A DNA stretch of 56,499 nt from Roseibium sp. MMSF_3544 (GTDB lineage: Bacteria; Pseudomonadota; Alphaproteobacteria; Rhizobiales; Stappiaceae). The stretch spans positions 1 to 56,499 of the forward strand of contig NZ_JASHKA010000032.1 in the NCBI RefSeq assembly GCF_030732845.1, given 5' to 3'. The translations under genes and the position numbers were made by a program. Under the pieces are notes generated by a model, which saw only the letters and a list, made by a program, of their open reading frames with translations, was not told the DNA's origin and searched no databases. Shown here one piece after another: positions 8,885 through 17,600 of this stretch (its first letter is position 1; every line of letters begins with the position of its first letter).

Positions 8885-9412
8885 TCAGGCGGCTTTGCCC
8901 GCGTTTTTCGCAATGACTTGAGCGCCCAGTTTCTTCAACGCGTCACGCAGACGTCCGTTTTCAACACCTTCGAGGCTTTTTTCAAGTTTTTGCTCTTCTG
9001 AATCCGTTAGTGGTCTCAAAGGCTTGCGCTCGTGCGCTTGCTTGACCTGAACCGGCTTCTGAAGAATTTTGATCCGCCCAACGGCAGCCCAACCGTAAAA
9101 GGTGTTGATCCGCTCAATCACCTGGGAACTGTCATGAGACAGCATCAAGGCCGTGGCACCGTCCGTATGGACAACAAGCGTTGCTGGCTGCGGCGCTGCT
9201 TCAGGATCGCTTCGATCCGGTTGGCGCGGCCAGACAAGCTTGTCCGGCTGAACACGTGTTCCGTAGCGCTCGCCGACGATATCGACCCAGGCGGCGACGA
9301 TGTCGACGGAGGCGAAGCCGCGTTTACGACAAGCAGGCGTCATCGCCTTGCCGACAAGGTCAGCAAGCAATTTGGCCTCTTTAGGCTTGTTTTGCGCATT
9401 TGCCTTTGTCAC
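8885..9412 (-). CDS. DUF721 (DciA-like) domain protein
   Basis: A 175-residue protein matching the alphaproteobacterial DUF721 proteins encoded beside mutY. It has a conserved N-terminal region with a WxxIVGE-type motif (VDIVAAWVDIVGERYGTRV) and a central segment that resembles the KH-like fold of DciA helicase loaders. A role in nucleic-acid binding or replication is inferred from the family only. It is divergently arranged with mutY across about 200 nt and precedes the DsbA-like gene on the minus strand. Confidence 0.8.
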   Translation of the reverse strand: MTKANAQNKPKEAKLLADLVGKAMTPACRKRGFASVDIVAAWVDIVGERYGTRVQPDKLVWPRQPDRSDPEAAPQPATLVVHTDGATALMLSHDSSQVIERINTFYGWAAVGRIKILQKPVQVKQAHERKPLRPLTDSEEQKLEKSLEGVENGRLRDALKKLGAQVIAKNAGKAA

Positions 9413-9618
9413 GCTGTCGACCTACTTCCTCAACCGATTCACCGGTCGGTGCCGTTATAACCCGGACTGCAGATTGAGGTGTTGTGTCTCAATAGAATAC
9501 GACAAAAAGACGACGAATACTTAACGGTCATCCTTCACATGATCACATCTTCCCAAGTTGTCCCCAGGCTATCCAAGGTCGACCCAATGCATTCGTCAAT
9601 GAGTACACACCGGATCAC

Positions 9619-10686
9619 ATGCCCTCTGCTTCCTTAAGTCAATTGCTCCTGCACTGGTACAACAGACACGCCAGACGCCTACCCTGGCGGGTGGGGCCGG
9701 AGGACCGGAAACTGGGTGAAATCCCGGATCCCTACAGGATCTGGCTTTCGGAAGTCATGCTTCAGCAGACGACCGTTGCCGCGGTGAAAGACTACTTTGA
9801 GAAGTTCACAAGGATCTGGCCGACCGTAAACGACCTTGCAGCGGCCGAAGAAGAGGACGTGATGAAAGCCTGGGCGGGACTGGGCTATTATTCCCGCGCC
9901 AGAAACCTGAAAAAATGCGCCGAGGTGGTCGCACACGAACACGACGGGCTGTTTCCCGAAACAGAAGAGGATCTGCTGAAGCTTCCCGGTATCGGCCCAT
10001 ACACCGCAGCTGCCATTGCAACAATTGCGTTTGACCGGCACGCAGCAGTGGTTGACGGCAATGTCGAACGGGTGCTGACGAGGCTCAAACAGATCGAAAC
10101 ACCCCTTCCCGACGCCAAGCCGGAGATCAGAGCTGTCATGGCGAACCTGACACCGCAGGGCCGTCCAGGTGACTTCGCCCAGGCCGTGATGGATCTGGGA
10201 GCAACGATCTGTACGCCCAAGCGGCCTGCCTGCGGACTTTGCCCGTGGATGGAAAACTGCCTGGTACAAAATTCCAGCCTGGCTGAAACCTTGCCGAGAA
10301 AGGCACCGAAAAAGGAAAAACCGATCCGCTACGGAGCCGCCTTCGTCGTGGTGGATAAAAGCTCCGGCGCAGTGCTTTTGCGGCGTCGACCACCCAAGGG
10401 ATTGCTTGGCGGCATGAGCGAAGTTCCCGGAACGGACTGGTCTGAAGCATTCGATATTTCAAACGCTCTGGAACATGCCCCCTTGGCCACCGAATGGACA
10501 AAGCGAACAGGCGAAGTGAAACACACATTCACACATTTTCATCTGCGGCTGACGGTTTTCCGCGCCGACACGCCGCAAGACGTTCTGGGTCAGGTGGACG
10601 GCGCCTGGTGGTCTTCGGCCACATCGCTGGATGAGGAAGCCCTGCCGACGGTCATGCGGAAGGTTCTGGCGGTCGCTCTGGACTGA
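9619..10686 (+). CDS. mutY: A/G-specific adenine glycosylase MutY
   Basis: A 355-residue base-excision repair enzyme that removes adenine mispaired with 8-oxoguanine. Visible features are the N-terminal EVMLQQTTV motif, the helix-hairpin-helix PGIGPYTAAAIATIAF with catalytic Asp in VVDGNVERVL, and the [4Fe-4S] loop of four Cys spaced C-x6-C-x2-C-x5-C around CTPKRPACGLC. A C-terminal NUDIX-like domain that recognises 8-oxoG begins near the YGAAFVVV segment. ATG at 9619 is the likely start; no strong ribosome site is visible. Confidence 0.95.
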   Translation: MPSASLSQLLLHWYNRHARRLPWRVGPEDRKLGEIPDPYRIWLSEVMLQQTTVAAVKDYFEKFTRIWPTVNDLAAAEEEDVMKAWAGLGYYSRARNLKKCAEVVAHEHDGLFPETEEDLLKLPGIGPYTAAAIATIAFDRHAAVVDGNVERVLTRLKQIETPLPDAKPEIRAVMANLTPQGRPGDFAQAVMDLGATICTPKRPACGLCPWMENCLVQNSSLAETLPRKAPKKEKPIRYGAAFVVVDKSSGAVLLRRRPPKGLLGGMSEVPGTDWSEAFDISNALEHAPLATEWTKRTGEVKHTFTHFHLRLTVFRADTPQDVLGQVDGAWWSSATSLDEEALPTVMRKVLAVALD

Positions 10687-10775
10687 ACAGTCAAACGACC
10701 GGATGGACGAAATCACTTGCAGAGACGTGATTTTGCGGCTTGAAAGTTTGTTCCAATGTCAGTGGAACAGTAGGC

Positions 10776-11324
10776 ATGTTTACGTCTTCCCAACCCTCCC
10801 TCTTCACGCCTGCCGAATGCGCCGAAATCATCCGGCTCAGCCAAACGGAAACACAGGATGCCGGCGGACTGGTCGGTGGCGTTCAGCAAGGTGAGATCCG
10901 GCGTGCAAAAATAAGCTGGCTGGATGATGAAGGGTCTGCGTCCTGGGTCATGCAGCGGATCATGGGTGCGGTCGCCAAGGCCAACCGGGAAACGTTCGAC
11001 TTCGACATCACCGAGTTCCGCGAAAAGCTGCAGGTTGCGGCCTATGACGAGAGCGAGGCGGGTCACTACGACTGGCATTCCGACATCGGCGAAGGACAGA
11101 TCGCACAGTTCCGCAAGGCAACGATCGTGACGCAATTGTCACCGCCGGACGCCTATGAAGGCGGTGGTCTGGAAGTCAATCTCGGCAGCCGTGTACTGAC
11201 GGCTGACAGAGACCAGGGCAGCGCCACGCTTTTTGCCAGTTTCATGCTGCACCGGGTGATCCCGGTGACAAAAGGCACCCGCTATTCCCTGACCTGCTGG
11301 AGCCACGGTCCGAGGTTCCGTTAA
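10776..11324 (+). CDS. 2OG-Fe(II) oxygenase (prolyl-hydroxylase-like)
   Basis: A 182-residue protein of the prolyl 4-hydroxylase/PKHD type 2-oxoglutarate Fe(II) dioxygenase fold. The iron triad is seen as HSD in YDWHSDIG and the distal His in FMLHRVIPV, followed eight residues later by Arg of GTRYSL that would bind 2-oxoglutarate. Its substrate is unknown. ATG at 10776 is chosen over an upstream in-frame TTG at 10740. It follows mutY by 89 nt in the same direction. A palindromic repeat lies shortly after its stop. Confidence 0.8.
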   Translation: MFTSSQPSLFTPAECAEIIRLSQTETQDAGGLVGGVQQGEIRRAKISWLDDEGSASWVMQRIMGAVAKANRETFDFDITEFREKLQVAAYDESEAGHYDWHSDIGEGQIAQFRKATIVTQLSPPDAYEGGGLEVNLGSRVLTADRDQGSATLFASFMLHRVIPVTKGTRYSLTCWSHGPRFR

Positions 11325-11348
11325 CAGCGGATCCGCCTGTTCTGCGCC

Positions 11349-11369
11349 GTCCCGGACCCGATCCGGGAC
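11349..11369. repeat. Palindromic intergenic element, 3' of the oxygenase gene
   Basis: GTCCCGGA (11349-11356) and TCCGGGAC (11362-11369) form an 8-bp perfect stem. It belongs to the same family as the elements at 16666, 22210 and 28084. The remaining 260 nt up to the fasciclin gene show no gene or clear promoter. Confidence 0.6.
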
Positions 11370-11633
11370 CTATTGCCAAGTCAGGCATGCCCCGGATCGA
11401 GGCCGCAGTGGCTTATCTTCGTCGCGCCTGCGTGCGCACGCAACGCAGAAACGACGCTTTCAGATCAGTTTAAGGAGCGTGTAAATCCTTCATCACTTTT
11501 TCCTCATCCACCGTGACGCACTGGGCGTAGAGGCACCGACACAGGTAATCGATCAACGTCTTGGATCCGCACGGGAAATTCCGCATTCCCGGAGCGCTAA
11601 CCCCTTGCCTGTGCCCTGTTACGGGAGTGAGTC

Positions 11634-12116
11634 ATGAAAATCATCCAGAAACTCGTATTCGCCCTTCTGCTTGTTCTGCCGCTGTCTGCCGCCAAGGCTG
11701 GTGGGAAGGACATCGTTGATACCGCCGTTGGCGCCGGATCGTTCAACACGCTGGTTGCTGCCGTTCAGGCTGCCGGCCTTGTCGACACGCTGAAAGGCGA
11801 AGGCCCGTTCACTGTGTTCGCACCGACCGATGAAGCATTTGCCGCTCTGCCGGAAGGCACCGTTGAGAACCTCCTGAAGCCGGAAAACAAGGATCAACTC
11901 GTCGCAATCCTGACCTATCACGTGGTGCCGGGCAAAGTGATGTCGTCTGACATCGCAGGCAAGAAAGCAGAAGTTGCTTCCGTCGAAGGCAGCGAGATCT
12001 CTGTTGACGCGACCGATGGTGTCAAAGTCGACGGAGCAAATGTCGTGACCGCCGACATCGAAACAACCAATGGCGTCATTCACGTCATCGACGCAGTGAT
12101 CCTGCCGAACTCCTAA
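11634..12116 (+). CDS. Secreted fasciclin (FAS1) domain protein
   Basis: A 160-residue protein with an N-terminal signal peptide (hydrophobic residues 6-19, cleavage near AKAG) followed by a single FAS1 domain. The FAS1 signatures are FTVFAPTDEAFAALP and the YHVVPGK and NGVIHVIDAVILP segments. FAS1 domains mediate adhesion or matrix contacts at the cell surface; a precise role is not known. GGGAGTGA lies just upstream of the ATG. The gene is monocistronic, closed by a strong terminator at 12161. Confidence 0.9.
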   Translation: MKIIQKLVFALLLVLPLSAAKAGGKDIVDTAVGAGSFNTLVAAVQAAGLVDTLKGEGPFTVFAPTDEAFAALPEGTVENLLKPENKDQLVAILTYHVVPGKVMSSDIAGKKAEVASVEGSEISVDATDGVKVDGANVVTADIETTNGVIHVIDAVILPNS

Positions 12117-12160
12117 GGCGCAGACGGGTACATCCTCAGCCCCATCATGTACCCTCTGAC

Positions 12161-12192
12161 GGCGCGGCCTTGCGAAAGGCCGCGCCTTTTTT
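12161..12192 (+). terminator. Intrinsic terminator of the fasciclin gene
   Basis: An 11-bp perfect GC-rich stem (12161-12171 with 12176-12186) with a GCGA loop is followed by six Ts. It ends the fasciclin transcript and isolates the bfr gene. Confidence 0.92.
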
Positions 12193-12312
12193 GTGTTCCG
12201 CGAGACCCCATTTCTTGTGTTTCCATCGTCCTGGGGCTTGCGTTGCAGATCACCGCGGCAGATGCTCCTGCGACAAATGAACAAAATAGCAATTCAGCGC
12301 TGGACATACTTC

Positions 12313-12327
12313 TTAGAATAATTCTAA
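12313..12327. promoter_or_regulatory. Irr-type ICE box upstream of bfr
   Basis: TTAGAA-TAA-TTCTAA is a perfect inverted repeat, and the flanking bases make it CTTAGAATAATTCTAAAG. It matches the published ICE consensus for the heme-sensing regulator Irr (TTTAGAA-N3-TTCTAAA) except in one outer base. It lies 35 nt before the bfr start. Irr typically represses iron-storage genes when iron and heme are scarce. Confidence 0.75.
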
Positions 12328-12362
12328 AGTGCGTCACGATTTCGAAATAAAGAGAGGTTGCC

Positions 12363-12848
12363 ATGAAGGGAAGCGAAAAAGTTATCGAGCGCTTGAACGA
12401 GGCGCTGTTTCTGGAGCTGGGTGCGATCAACCAGTATTGGCTGCACTACCGCCTTTTGAGCGACTGGGGCTTTGCGCGTCTTGCGAAAAAAGAGCGTGAA
12501 GAATCGATCGAGGAAATGCATCACGCGGACAAGCTGACCGACCGGATCATCTTTCTGGAAGGTCATCCGAACATGCAGAAAGTCGCCCCACTGCGCATCG
12601 GCCAGAACGTGAAAGAAGTTCTGGAATCGGATCTCGCCGGCGAATACGACGCGCGCACATCCTACAAGAAGTCCCGCGAGATCTGCCGCGAGGAAGGCGA
12701 CTACGTTTCCATGGCGCTCTTTGAGGAGCTTCTGGCAGATGAGGAAGGTCATATCGACTTCCTCGAAACGCAACTTGAGCTTCTTGAGAAGATCGGCGAA
12801 GAGCGTTACGGCCTCTTGAATGCCGCCCCGGCAGACGAAGCCGAGTAA
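12363..12848 (+). CDS. bfr: Bacterioferritin
   Basis: A 161-residue iron-storage protein of the 24-mer bacterioferritin family. All di-iron ferroxidase ligands are in place: Glu18, Glu51, His54, Glu94, Glu127 and His130. Met52, the heme-bridging ligand that separates Bfr from other ferritins, is also present. The ATG at 12363 has GAGG 6 nt upstream. It is preceded by an Irr-type operator and followed by a strong terminator, so it appears monocistronic and iron-regulated. Confidence 0.97.
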   Translation: MKGSEKVIERLNEALFLELGAINQYWLHYRLLSDWGFARLAKKEREESIEEMHHADKLTDRIIFLEGHPNMQKVAPLRIGQNVKEVLESDLAGEYDARTSYKKSREICREEGDYVSMALFEELLADEEGHIDFLETQLELLEKIGEERYGLLNAAPADEAE

Positions 12849-12873
12849 GCGAATACTCTCTTCACGTATTTCG

Positions 12874-12904
12874 AACGCGCGCCCGAAATGGCGCGCGTTT
12901 TTTT
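12874..12904 (+). terminator. Intrinsic terminator of bfr
   Basis: A 10-bp perfect stem (12874-12883 with 12890-12899), loop CGAAAT, is followed by a run of Ts to 12904. Confidence 0.9.
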
Positions 12905-12959
12905 AATCCACTTCGACCTCCCTAACGTAAAGTTAACAAGCGCAGAGGAGGCGAACATC

Positions 12960-13100
12960 ATGAAAGATAAAGTGAAACAGCTGGCGGACATGCTTGAGGC
13001 GCAAATCCTGATCCTGGTCAGTTCGGGCCATCACAGGGAAGCCGATGTCGCCAGGCAGGAAGTTGTTTCCCTCAGGCTGCTCGCCGAAGTCTCCGACTGA
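12960..13100 (+). CDS. Hypothetical 46-residue protein
   Basis: A small ORF starting at ATG 12960 with an excellent ribosome site (GAGGAGG at about 8 nt). The product is a single predicted amphipathic helix-rich chain with a hydrophobic middle (LEAQILILVSSG) and charged ends. I do not recognise a family. A CtrA-like box, CTAA-N7-TTAAC (12922-12937), lies just upstream, but it is too close to the start codon for a standard activator position. The gene ends 6 nt before the convergent AMP nucleosidase stop. Confidence 0.55.
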   Translation: MKDKVKQLADMLEAQILILVSSGHHREADVARQEVVSLRLLAEVSD

Positions 13101-13106
13101 CTGGAT

Positions 13107-14618
13107 TTACTGAAACGCGGTTTCGGCAAAGCTCCTGAGTTTGCGCGAATGCAGCCGCTCGGCGGTCATGTTGCGCATCTTCTCAAGCGCGCGAATGCCG
13201 ATCTGCAGGTGCTGGGCAACCTGGCGCTTGTAAAAGTCCGTCGCCATGCCCGGCAGTTTCAGTTCGCCATGAAGCGGCTTGTCGGAGATGCATAACAGCG
13301 TTCCGTAGGGAACGCGGAAGCGAAAGCCGTTGGCAGCAATCGTGGCCGACTCCATGTCGAGGGCGATCGCACGCGACTGCGAGAAGCGCTTGACCAGCTC
13401 CGGCTGATCCCAAAGCTCCCAGTTCCTGTTGTCGAGCGACACGACCGTACCCGTCCGCATCACCCGTTTCAGCTCGTAGCCGTCAATTCCTGTAATTTCG
13501 GCGACCGCGTCTTCCAGTGCGACTTGGACCTCGGCGAGTGGTGGGATCGGAACCCAGGTCGGCAGGTCCTGATTAAGCACGTTGTCATCCCGCACATACC
13601 CATGCGCCAGCACATAGTCGCCCAGTGTCTGGCTGTTTCTGAGCCCTGCGCAGTGGCCGAGCATCAGCCAGACGTGGGGTCTGAGAACGGCAACGTGGTC
13701 GGTAATCGTTTTGGCGTTGGATGGGCCGACGCCGATATTGACCATGGTAATGCCACCGCCATCCGCCCGCTTTAGGTGGTAAGCCGGCATTTGCGGCAGC
13801 TTTGCCGGTTCGCTTCCGCAGGAGGGCTCGCTTTCGCCGGCTTCCGTAATCAGGTTTCCAGGTGCCACAAAGGCCTCGTAGCCACTGTCCGGATCCGTCA
13901 GGAGTTCCTTCGACATGCGGCAGAATTCATCAATGTAGAACTGATAGTTGGTGAAGAGCACATAGTTCTGGAAATGCTCCGCAGCCGTTGCTGTGTAGTG
14001 TTGCAGCCTGTGCAGCGAATAGTCGACACGGGGCGCGGTGAACGAGGCGAGCGGCATGACGCCGTCGACCGGCTCATAAGTTCCGTTGGCGATGGAATCG
14101 TCCATCACTGTCAGATCCGGCAGATCGAAGATGTCCGCCAGCGGCCGGGTCAGGTTGGCGGCGGCCGCCCCACCTTCCACATGCGTGCCGTCATAAAACG
14201 CAAAATGAAGCGGGATCGGCATATCGCTGTCACCGACAAGGATCGGCACATCATGGTTGTTCATGAGCAGCGAGAGCTGCGTTTCCAGATAGTGACGGAA
14301 CAGATCCGGACGCGTGATCGTAGTGGCGTGGGTGCCGGGGCCCGACACGAACCCGTAGGACAACCGGCTGTCGAGGCGAACATGGCTGTCCGTCACGACC
14401 CGGACCTGCGGATAATAAGCCCGCACGCGCTCGTCGATCTCCTGCCCTTCAAGAAGGTCGTTGAAATGCGAACGCAAAAAAGCCGTGTTCGCTTCGAAGA
14501 TTTCAATCAGCCGATTGACGGCATTGGTCGCATCCGTGAACACTTCGAGCGGATGAGACGGCGCGAGCCGCATGCGCCGCGCGCCCATTGGAAAATCGCT
14601 GTTGATCAAGTTGGACAT
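13107..14618 (-). CDS. amn: AMP nucleosidase
   Basis: A 503-residue enzyme that cleaves AMP to adenine and ribose 5-phosphate. The C-terminal half has the nucleoside-phosphorylase-like fold with segments INIGVGPSNAKT and ALDMESATIAANGF, typical of Amn; the N-terminal domain is the AMP nucleosidase-specific region. ATG at 14618 is preceded by AAGGAG at 7 nt, so a long in-frame upstream extension is not counted. The 281-nt gap to the divergent ABC binding-protein gene should hold promoters for both, but no clear consensus was seen. Confidence 0.93.
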   Translation of the reverse strand: MSNLINSDFPMGARRMRLAPSHPLEVFTDATNAVNRLIEIFEANTAFLRSHFNDLLEGQEIDERVRAYYPQVRVVTDSHVRLDSRLSYGFVSGPGTHATTITRPDLFRHYLETQLSLLMNNHDVPILVGDSDMPIPLHFAFYDGTHVEGGAAAANLTRPLADIFDLPDLTVMDDSIANGTYEPVDGVMPLASFTAPRVDYSLHRLQHYTATAAEHFQNYVLFTNYQFYIDEFCRMSKELLTDPDSGYEAFVAPGNLITEAGESEPSCGSEPAKLPQMPAYHLKRADGGGITMVNIGVGPSNAKTITDHVAVLRPHVWLMLGHCAGLRNSQTLGDYVLAHGYVRDDNVLNQDLPTWVPIPPLAEVQVALEDAVAEITGIDGYELKRVMRTGTVVSLDNRNWELWDQPELVKRFSQSRAIALDMESATIAANGFRFRVPYGTLLCISDKPLHGELKLPGMATDFYKRQVAQHLQIGIRALEKMRNMTAERLHSRKLRSFAETAFQ

Positions 14619-14899
14619 GATGGTCTCCTTATTGTTGTTATGGGGAGCACAGTCCCGCCTCGCGTTCCGTGGGTCAATAGATCTAGCATCAGTTTTTGAA
14701 TTTTTTTTCGCAAAGAGAAAATTTCTGCACCTCCGTCGGTCTCGAAAGTCTGAAAGCAGCGTGGTCATTCGGAAGCCATGCCCGGTGCCGTCCGATCCGG
14801 CAGGGTGAAGCGCAAGCCGTATTCGCACGTGCACCAACGGTCTTTCCGCACGCACACATTGCCGATACTATTCGGAAGAATTCTGATCAGGAGCTTCCC

Positions 14900-15700
14900 A
14901 TGAAACGTATCCTTTTGAGCCTTGCGGTCGCGCTTTCGTCAACGCTTGGGGCTGGACTTGGCGCGTTTGCCGCCGACCTGCCTGATCTCGGTGGGCAGGA
15001 AGTCGTCATTGCCTCGGAGAACACCTACCCGCCGCTGCAGTTTGTCGATCCGAAGACCGGTGAACCGGCCGGCTGGGAATACGAGGCGGTTGCGGAAATC
15101 GCGAAGCGGCTGAACATGGACGTCACCTACGAGAATGTCAGTTGGGACGCGATGATCCCGGCCATTTCCGCCGGCGAGTATGACGTCGCCATGAACGGCA
15201 TCACCATCCGCGAGGACAGGGCCGAAAAAGTCGCCTTCTCCGATCCATACATGCGCTCCGAGATGTTCATGCTTGTGCGGGCCGATGAGGACCGTTTCAC
15301 GGATCCCAAGGGTTTTGCGGACAACAAGGATTTCCTCGCCGGCGCGCAACCCGGCACGACACCCTTTTATGTCACCGTCTACGAGGTTCTTGATGGCGAT
15401 GAAGCCAATCCGCGCATCAAGCTCTTTGAAACGTTCGGTGCTGCTGTACAGGCGCTGAAGGTCGGCGATGTCGATCTGGTGCTGACGGACAGCACAGGTG
15501 GCCAGGGCTACGTCAACGCCAACCCGGACACGTTCAAGCTGATCGGCGATCCGATGGGAACGGAAGATTTCGGCTTCATTTTCCCAAAGAGGTCCGAGCT
15601 GATCGAGCCGTTCAATGCTGCCATTGCCAGTATGCGCGAAGATGGCACGATCGATGCCCTCAACAAGAAGTGGTTCTTCGACTACAAGGCCGGCCAATAA
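14900..15700 (+). CDS. ABC transporter periplasmic amino-acid binding protein
   Basis: A 266-residue solute-binding protein of the SBP_bac_3 family. An N-terminal signal peptide ends at about AFA-ADLP. The family signature for polar amino acid binding, ENTYPPLQFVDPKTGEPAGW, is followed by the lobe motif YDVAMNGITIREDRAEKVAFS. The ligand is probably a polar amino acid or related compound, but specificity cannot be read off. ATG at 14900 has CAGGAG upstream. A hairpin at 15742-15772 separates it from the permease gene, consistent with higher expression of the binding protein. Confidence 0.9.
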   Translation: MKRILLSLAVALSSTLGAGLGAFAADLPDLGGQEVVIASENTYPPLQFVDPKTGEPAGWEYEAVAEIAKRLNMDVTYENVSWDAMIPAISAGEYDVAMNGITIREDRAEKVAFSDPYMRSEMFMLVRADEDRFTDPKGFADNKDFLAGAQPGTTPFYVTVYEVLDGDEANPRIKLFETFGAAVQALKVGDVDLVLTDSTGGQGYVNANPDTFKLIGDPMGTEDFGFIFPKRSELIEPFNAAIASMREDGTIDALNKKWFFDYKAGQ

Positions 15701-15741
15701 CACACGCCGTCTGACCGTCCGGTGGTGGACTATCCATAAAG

Positions 15742-15772
15742 TGGCCGGTATCGGGAAATCCGATACCGGCCA
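15742..15772 (+). terminator. Intercistronic hairpin between binding protein and permease
   Basis: A perfect 13-bp stem (15742-15754 with 15760-15772) with a GAAAT loop is followed by a short T run. It could partially terminate transcription or protect the upstream mRNA, a common arrangement between SBP and permease genes. Confidence 0.7.
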
Positions 15773-15845
15773 TTTTCAGTTTCCGCATGGCGGCTCCGTT
15801 CAACAACATTGCGAACCCGCGCATCATCCAGCTTCAGGCAGCATC

Positions 15846-16655
15846 ATGAACCGTGCAAAGACTTCAGCCTCGACAAAGCAACAAGACTTTCCCTATTGGC
15901 TTGTTGCCGCCTGCTGCATCGCGGCGTTTCTGCTGTTCCAGATCGGCACCGACGAGATCTACACGCAAGTGATGACCACGGTGTCGCGCGGCATCGGCCT
16001 GACAATCTTCGTGACGCTGGTTGCCTTCTTCCTGGCGTCCGTCATTGGCCTTTTGCTGGCCCTGGCCTCGCTGTCCGGATCCGTCATCCTGCGGCAAAGT
16101 GCGCGGTTCTATATCGAGATCGTGCGCGGCCTGCCGATCATCGTGCTGCTGCTCTATATCGCCTTTGTGGGCACACCCCTGCTTGTCGCCGCGATCAACG
16201 CCGTTCTTGAGCCGCTTGGTGTCGGCACGATGCGCACCAGGGACTTTCCCTTGCTATGGCGCGCAATCGTCGCCCTGATGATCGGCTATTCCGCCTTCAT
16301 CGCGGAAGTCTTCCGCGCCGGCATTCAGGCCGTTGACAAGGGCCAGATCGAGGCGGCCGAGGCGCTCGGTATGAACCGCTGGCTGCGCTTCCGCCTGATC
16401 ATCTTTCCGCAAGCGCTCAAAACAATCCTGCCGCCGCTCGGCAACGATTTTGTTGCGATGATCAAGGACAGTTCGCTGGTGTCGGTCCTTGGTGTCGCGG
16501 ACATCACCCAGCTCGGCAAGGTCTACGCCGCCGGATCCTTCCGCTATTTTGAGACTTACAACGTGGTTGCGCTGATCTATCTGATGATGACCATCACCCT
16601 GTCCCTCGCCTTGCGCCGGTTCGAGCGATCCAGGGACGTTGGGGGGCGCTATTAA
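15846..16655 (+). CDS. ABC amino-acid transporter permease
   Basis: A 269-residue inner-membrane permease of the His/Glu/Gln/Arg/opine type. It has several membrane segments and the cytoplasmic EAA loop (EAAEALGMNRWLRFRLIIFPQA) that contacts the ATPase, here with the canonical Gly and Pro spacing. The start is ATG at 15846. No second permease and no ATPase gene follow: the next 250 nt hold palindromic repeats. The transporter must borrow an ATPase encoded elsewhere or form a homodimer with a distant ATP-binding subunit. Confidence 0.9.
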   Translation: MNRAKTSASTKQQDFPYWLVAACCIAAFLLFQIGTDEIYTQVMTTVSRGIGLTIFVTLVAFFLASVIGLLLALASLSGSVILRQSARFYIEIVRGLPIIVLLLYIAFVGTPLLVAAINAVLEPLGVGTMRTRDFPLLWRAIVALMIGYSAFIAEVFRAGIQAVDKGQIEAAEALGMNRWLRFRLIIFPQALKTILPPLGNDFVAMIKDSSLVSVLGVADITQLGKVYAAGSFRYFETYNVVALIYLMMTITLSLALRRFERSRDVGGRY

Positions 16656-16665
16656 CTGCTTGATT

Positions 16666-16797
16666 GTCATTCCAGCACCCGCTTCCGCGGGTGTAAACTC
16701 CGGCAAGAGTTCACTGAACACTGAAGCTCGAGATTTTTCTCCAACACCGGGGTTATTGGATCCCGGCCTTCCGCTGCGCTGCAGCCGGGATGACACA
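16666..16797. repeat. Two palindromic intergenic elements after the permease gene
   Basis: CACCCGC/GCGGGTG (16676-16682 and 16687-16693) and ATCCCGGC/GCCGGGAT (16760-16767 and 16784-16791) form two stems. The second reads GGATCCCGGCCTT, nearly the same as the element at 22303-22339. These belong to a dispersed intergenic repeat family seen several times in the window. Confidence 0.65.
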
Positions 16798-16913
16798 CTT
16801 ACAATTGGCAAAGCCTTTCCTAGCCCTAATCGGTTTTTCCCTGACTATTGGAAAAGCAGTGCTTAAATGAGTCTTGGACACGAGCGAGACAACACCTAAC
16901 GGAGAACAGGCGG

Positions 16914-17600
16914 ATGCGATCCTTTGACAACATCGAGGCTCTTGCCGCGCAAAAGAAGGGCGGAGAGGAGCGCCTGGCGAAACTGCTGGCGGAACACAAT
17001 CTGCCCAAGTCAAAGTTCGAGCTTGAAAAAATCGGCGACGACCGCTGGCTTGCCATGTTCACGAAGTGCGTGTTCCAGGCCGGGTTCAGTTGGAAGGTGA
17101 TCGAACAGAAGTGGCCGGGTTTCGAAGAGGCTTTTGAAGGTTTCGACATCGCCCGCCTGACATTCCTTCCCGACGAAGATTTCGAAGCTCTGACGAAGGA
17201 CACCCGGATCGTGCGGAACGGCGCCAAGATAAAGGCCGTTCAGGACAATGCCCTGTTCCTGAAGGATCTCGCCGCTGAACATGGCAGCGCGGCCAAGTTT
17301 TTTGCCGACTATCCGGCAGAGGACCAGATTGGCTTGATGGAGCTGATGAAAAAGCGCGGAAGCCGGCTCGGCGGCACGACCGGGCAACTTGCGCTCCGGT
17401 TCATGGGCAAGGAGAGTTTTATTCTGACAGGAGACGTCGTTAACGCCCTGATGCGCGAAAATGTCATTGAGAATGATCGCATGTCGAAAAAAAATCTGAA
17501 GGAGATCCAGGCCGCCTTTAACGATTGGAAAGCGACTTCCGGACGTACTCTCAACGAAATCAGCAGAATTCTGGCGTTTTCGGTTGGGACAGGCCATTAA
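16914..17600 (+). CDS. DNA-3-methyladenine glycosylase I-like protein
   Basis: A 228-residue helix-hairpin-helix superfamily protein resembling Tag. Shared segments include WLAMFTKCVFQAGFSWKVI (Tag: GLSWxxVL), the DTRIVRNGAKIKAVQDNA region (Tag: IIRHRGKI) and the MKKRGSRLGGTT motif (Tag: LKKRGFKFVGTT). The zinc-binding Cys/His residues of classical Tag are not evident, so this is a diverged branch. It probably excises alkylated adenine. The start is ATG at 16914. Its stop overlaps the first of two CtrA-like sites before ccrM. Confidence 0.75.
   Translation: MRSFDNIEALAAQKKGGEERLAKLLAEHNLPKSKFELEKIGDDRWLAMFTKCVFQAGFSWKVIEQKWPGFEEAFEGFDIARLTFLPDEDFEALTKDTRIVRNGAKIKAVQDNALFLKDLAAEHGSAAKFFADYPAEDQIGLMELMKKRGSRLGGTTGQLALRFMGKESFILTGDVVNALMRENVIENDRMSKKNLKEIQAAFNDWKATSGRTLNEISRILAFSVGTGH

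Noticed and set aside
9413..9618. Possible replication-related site in the DUF721-mutY gap (TGTCCCCAGG-like sequence)
   Set aside because: No DnaA box or clustered repeats were found; the gap is adequately explained as a divergent promoter region.
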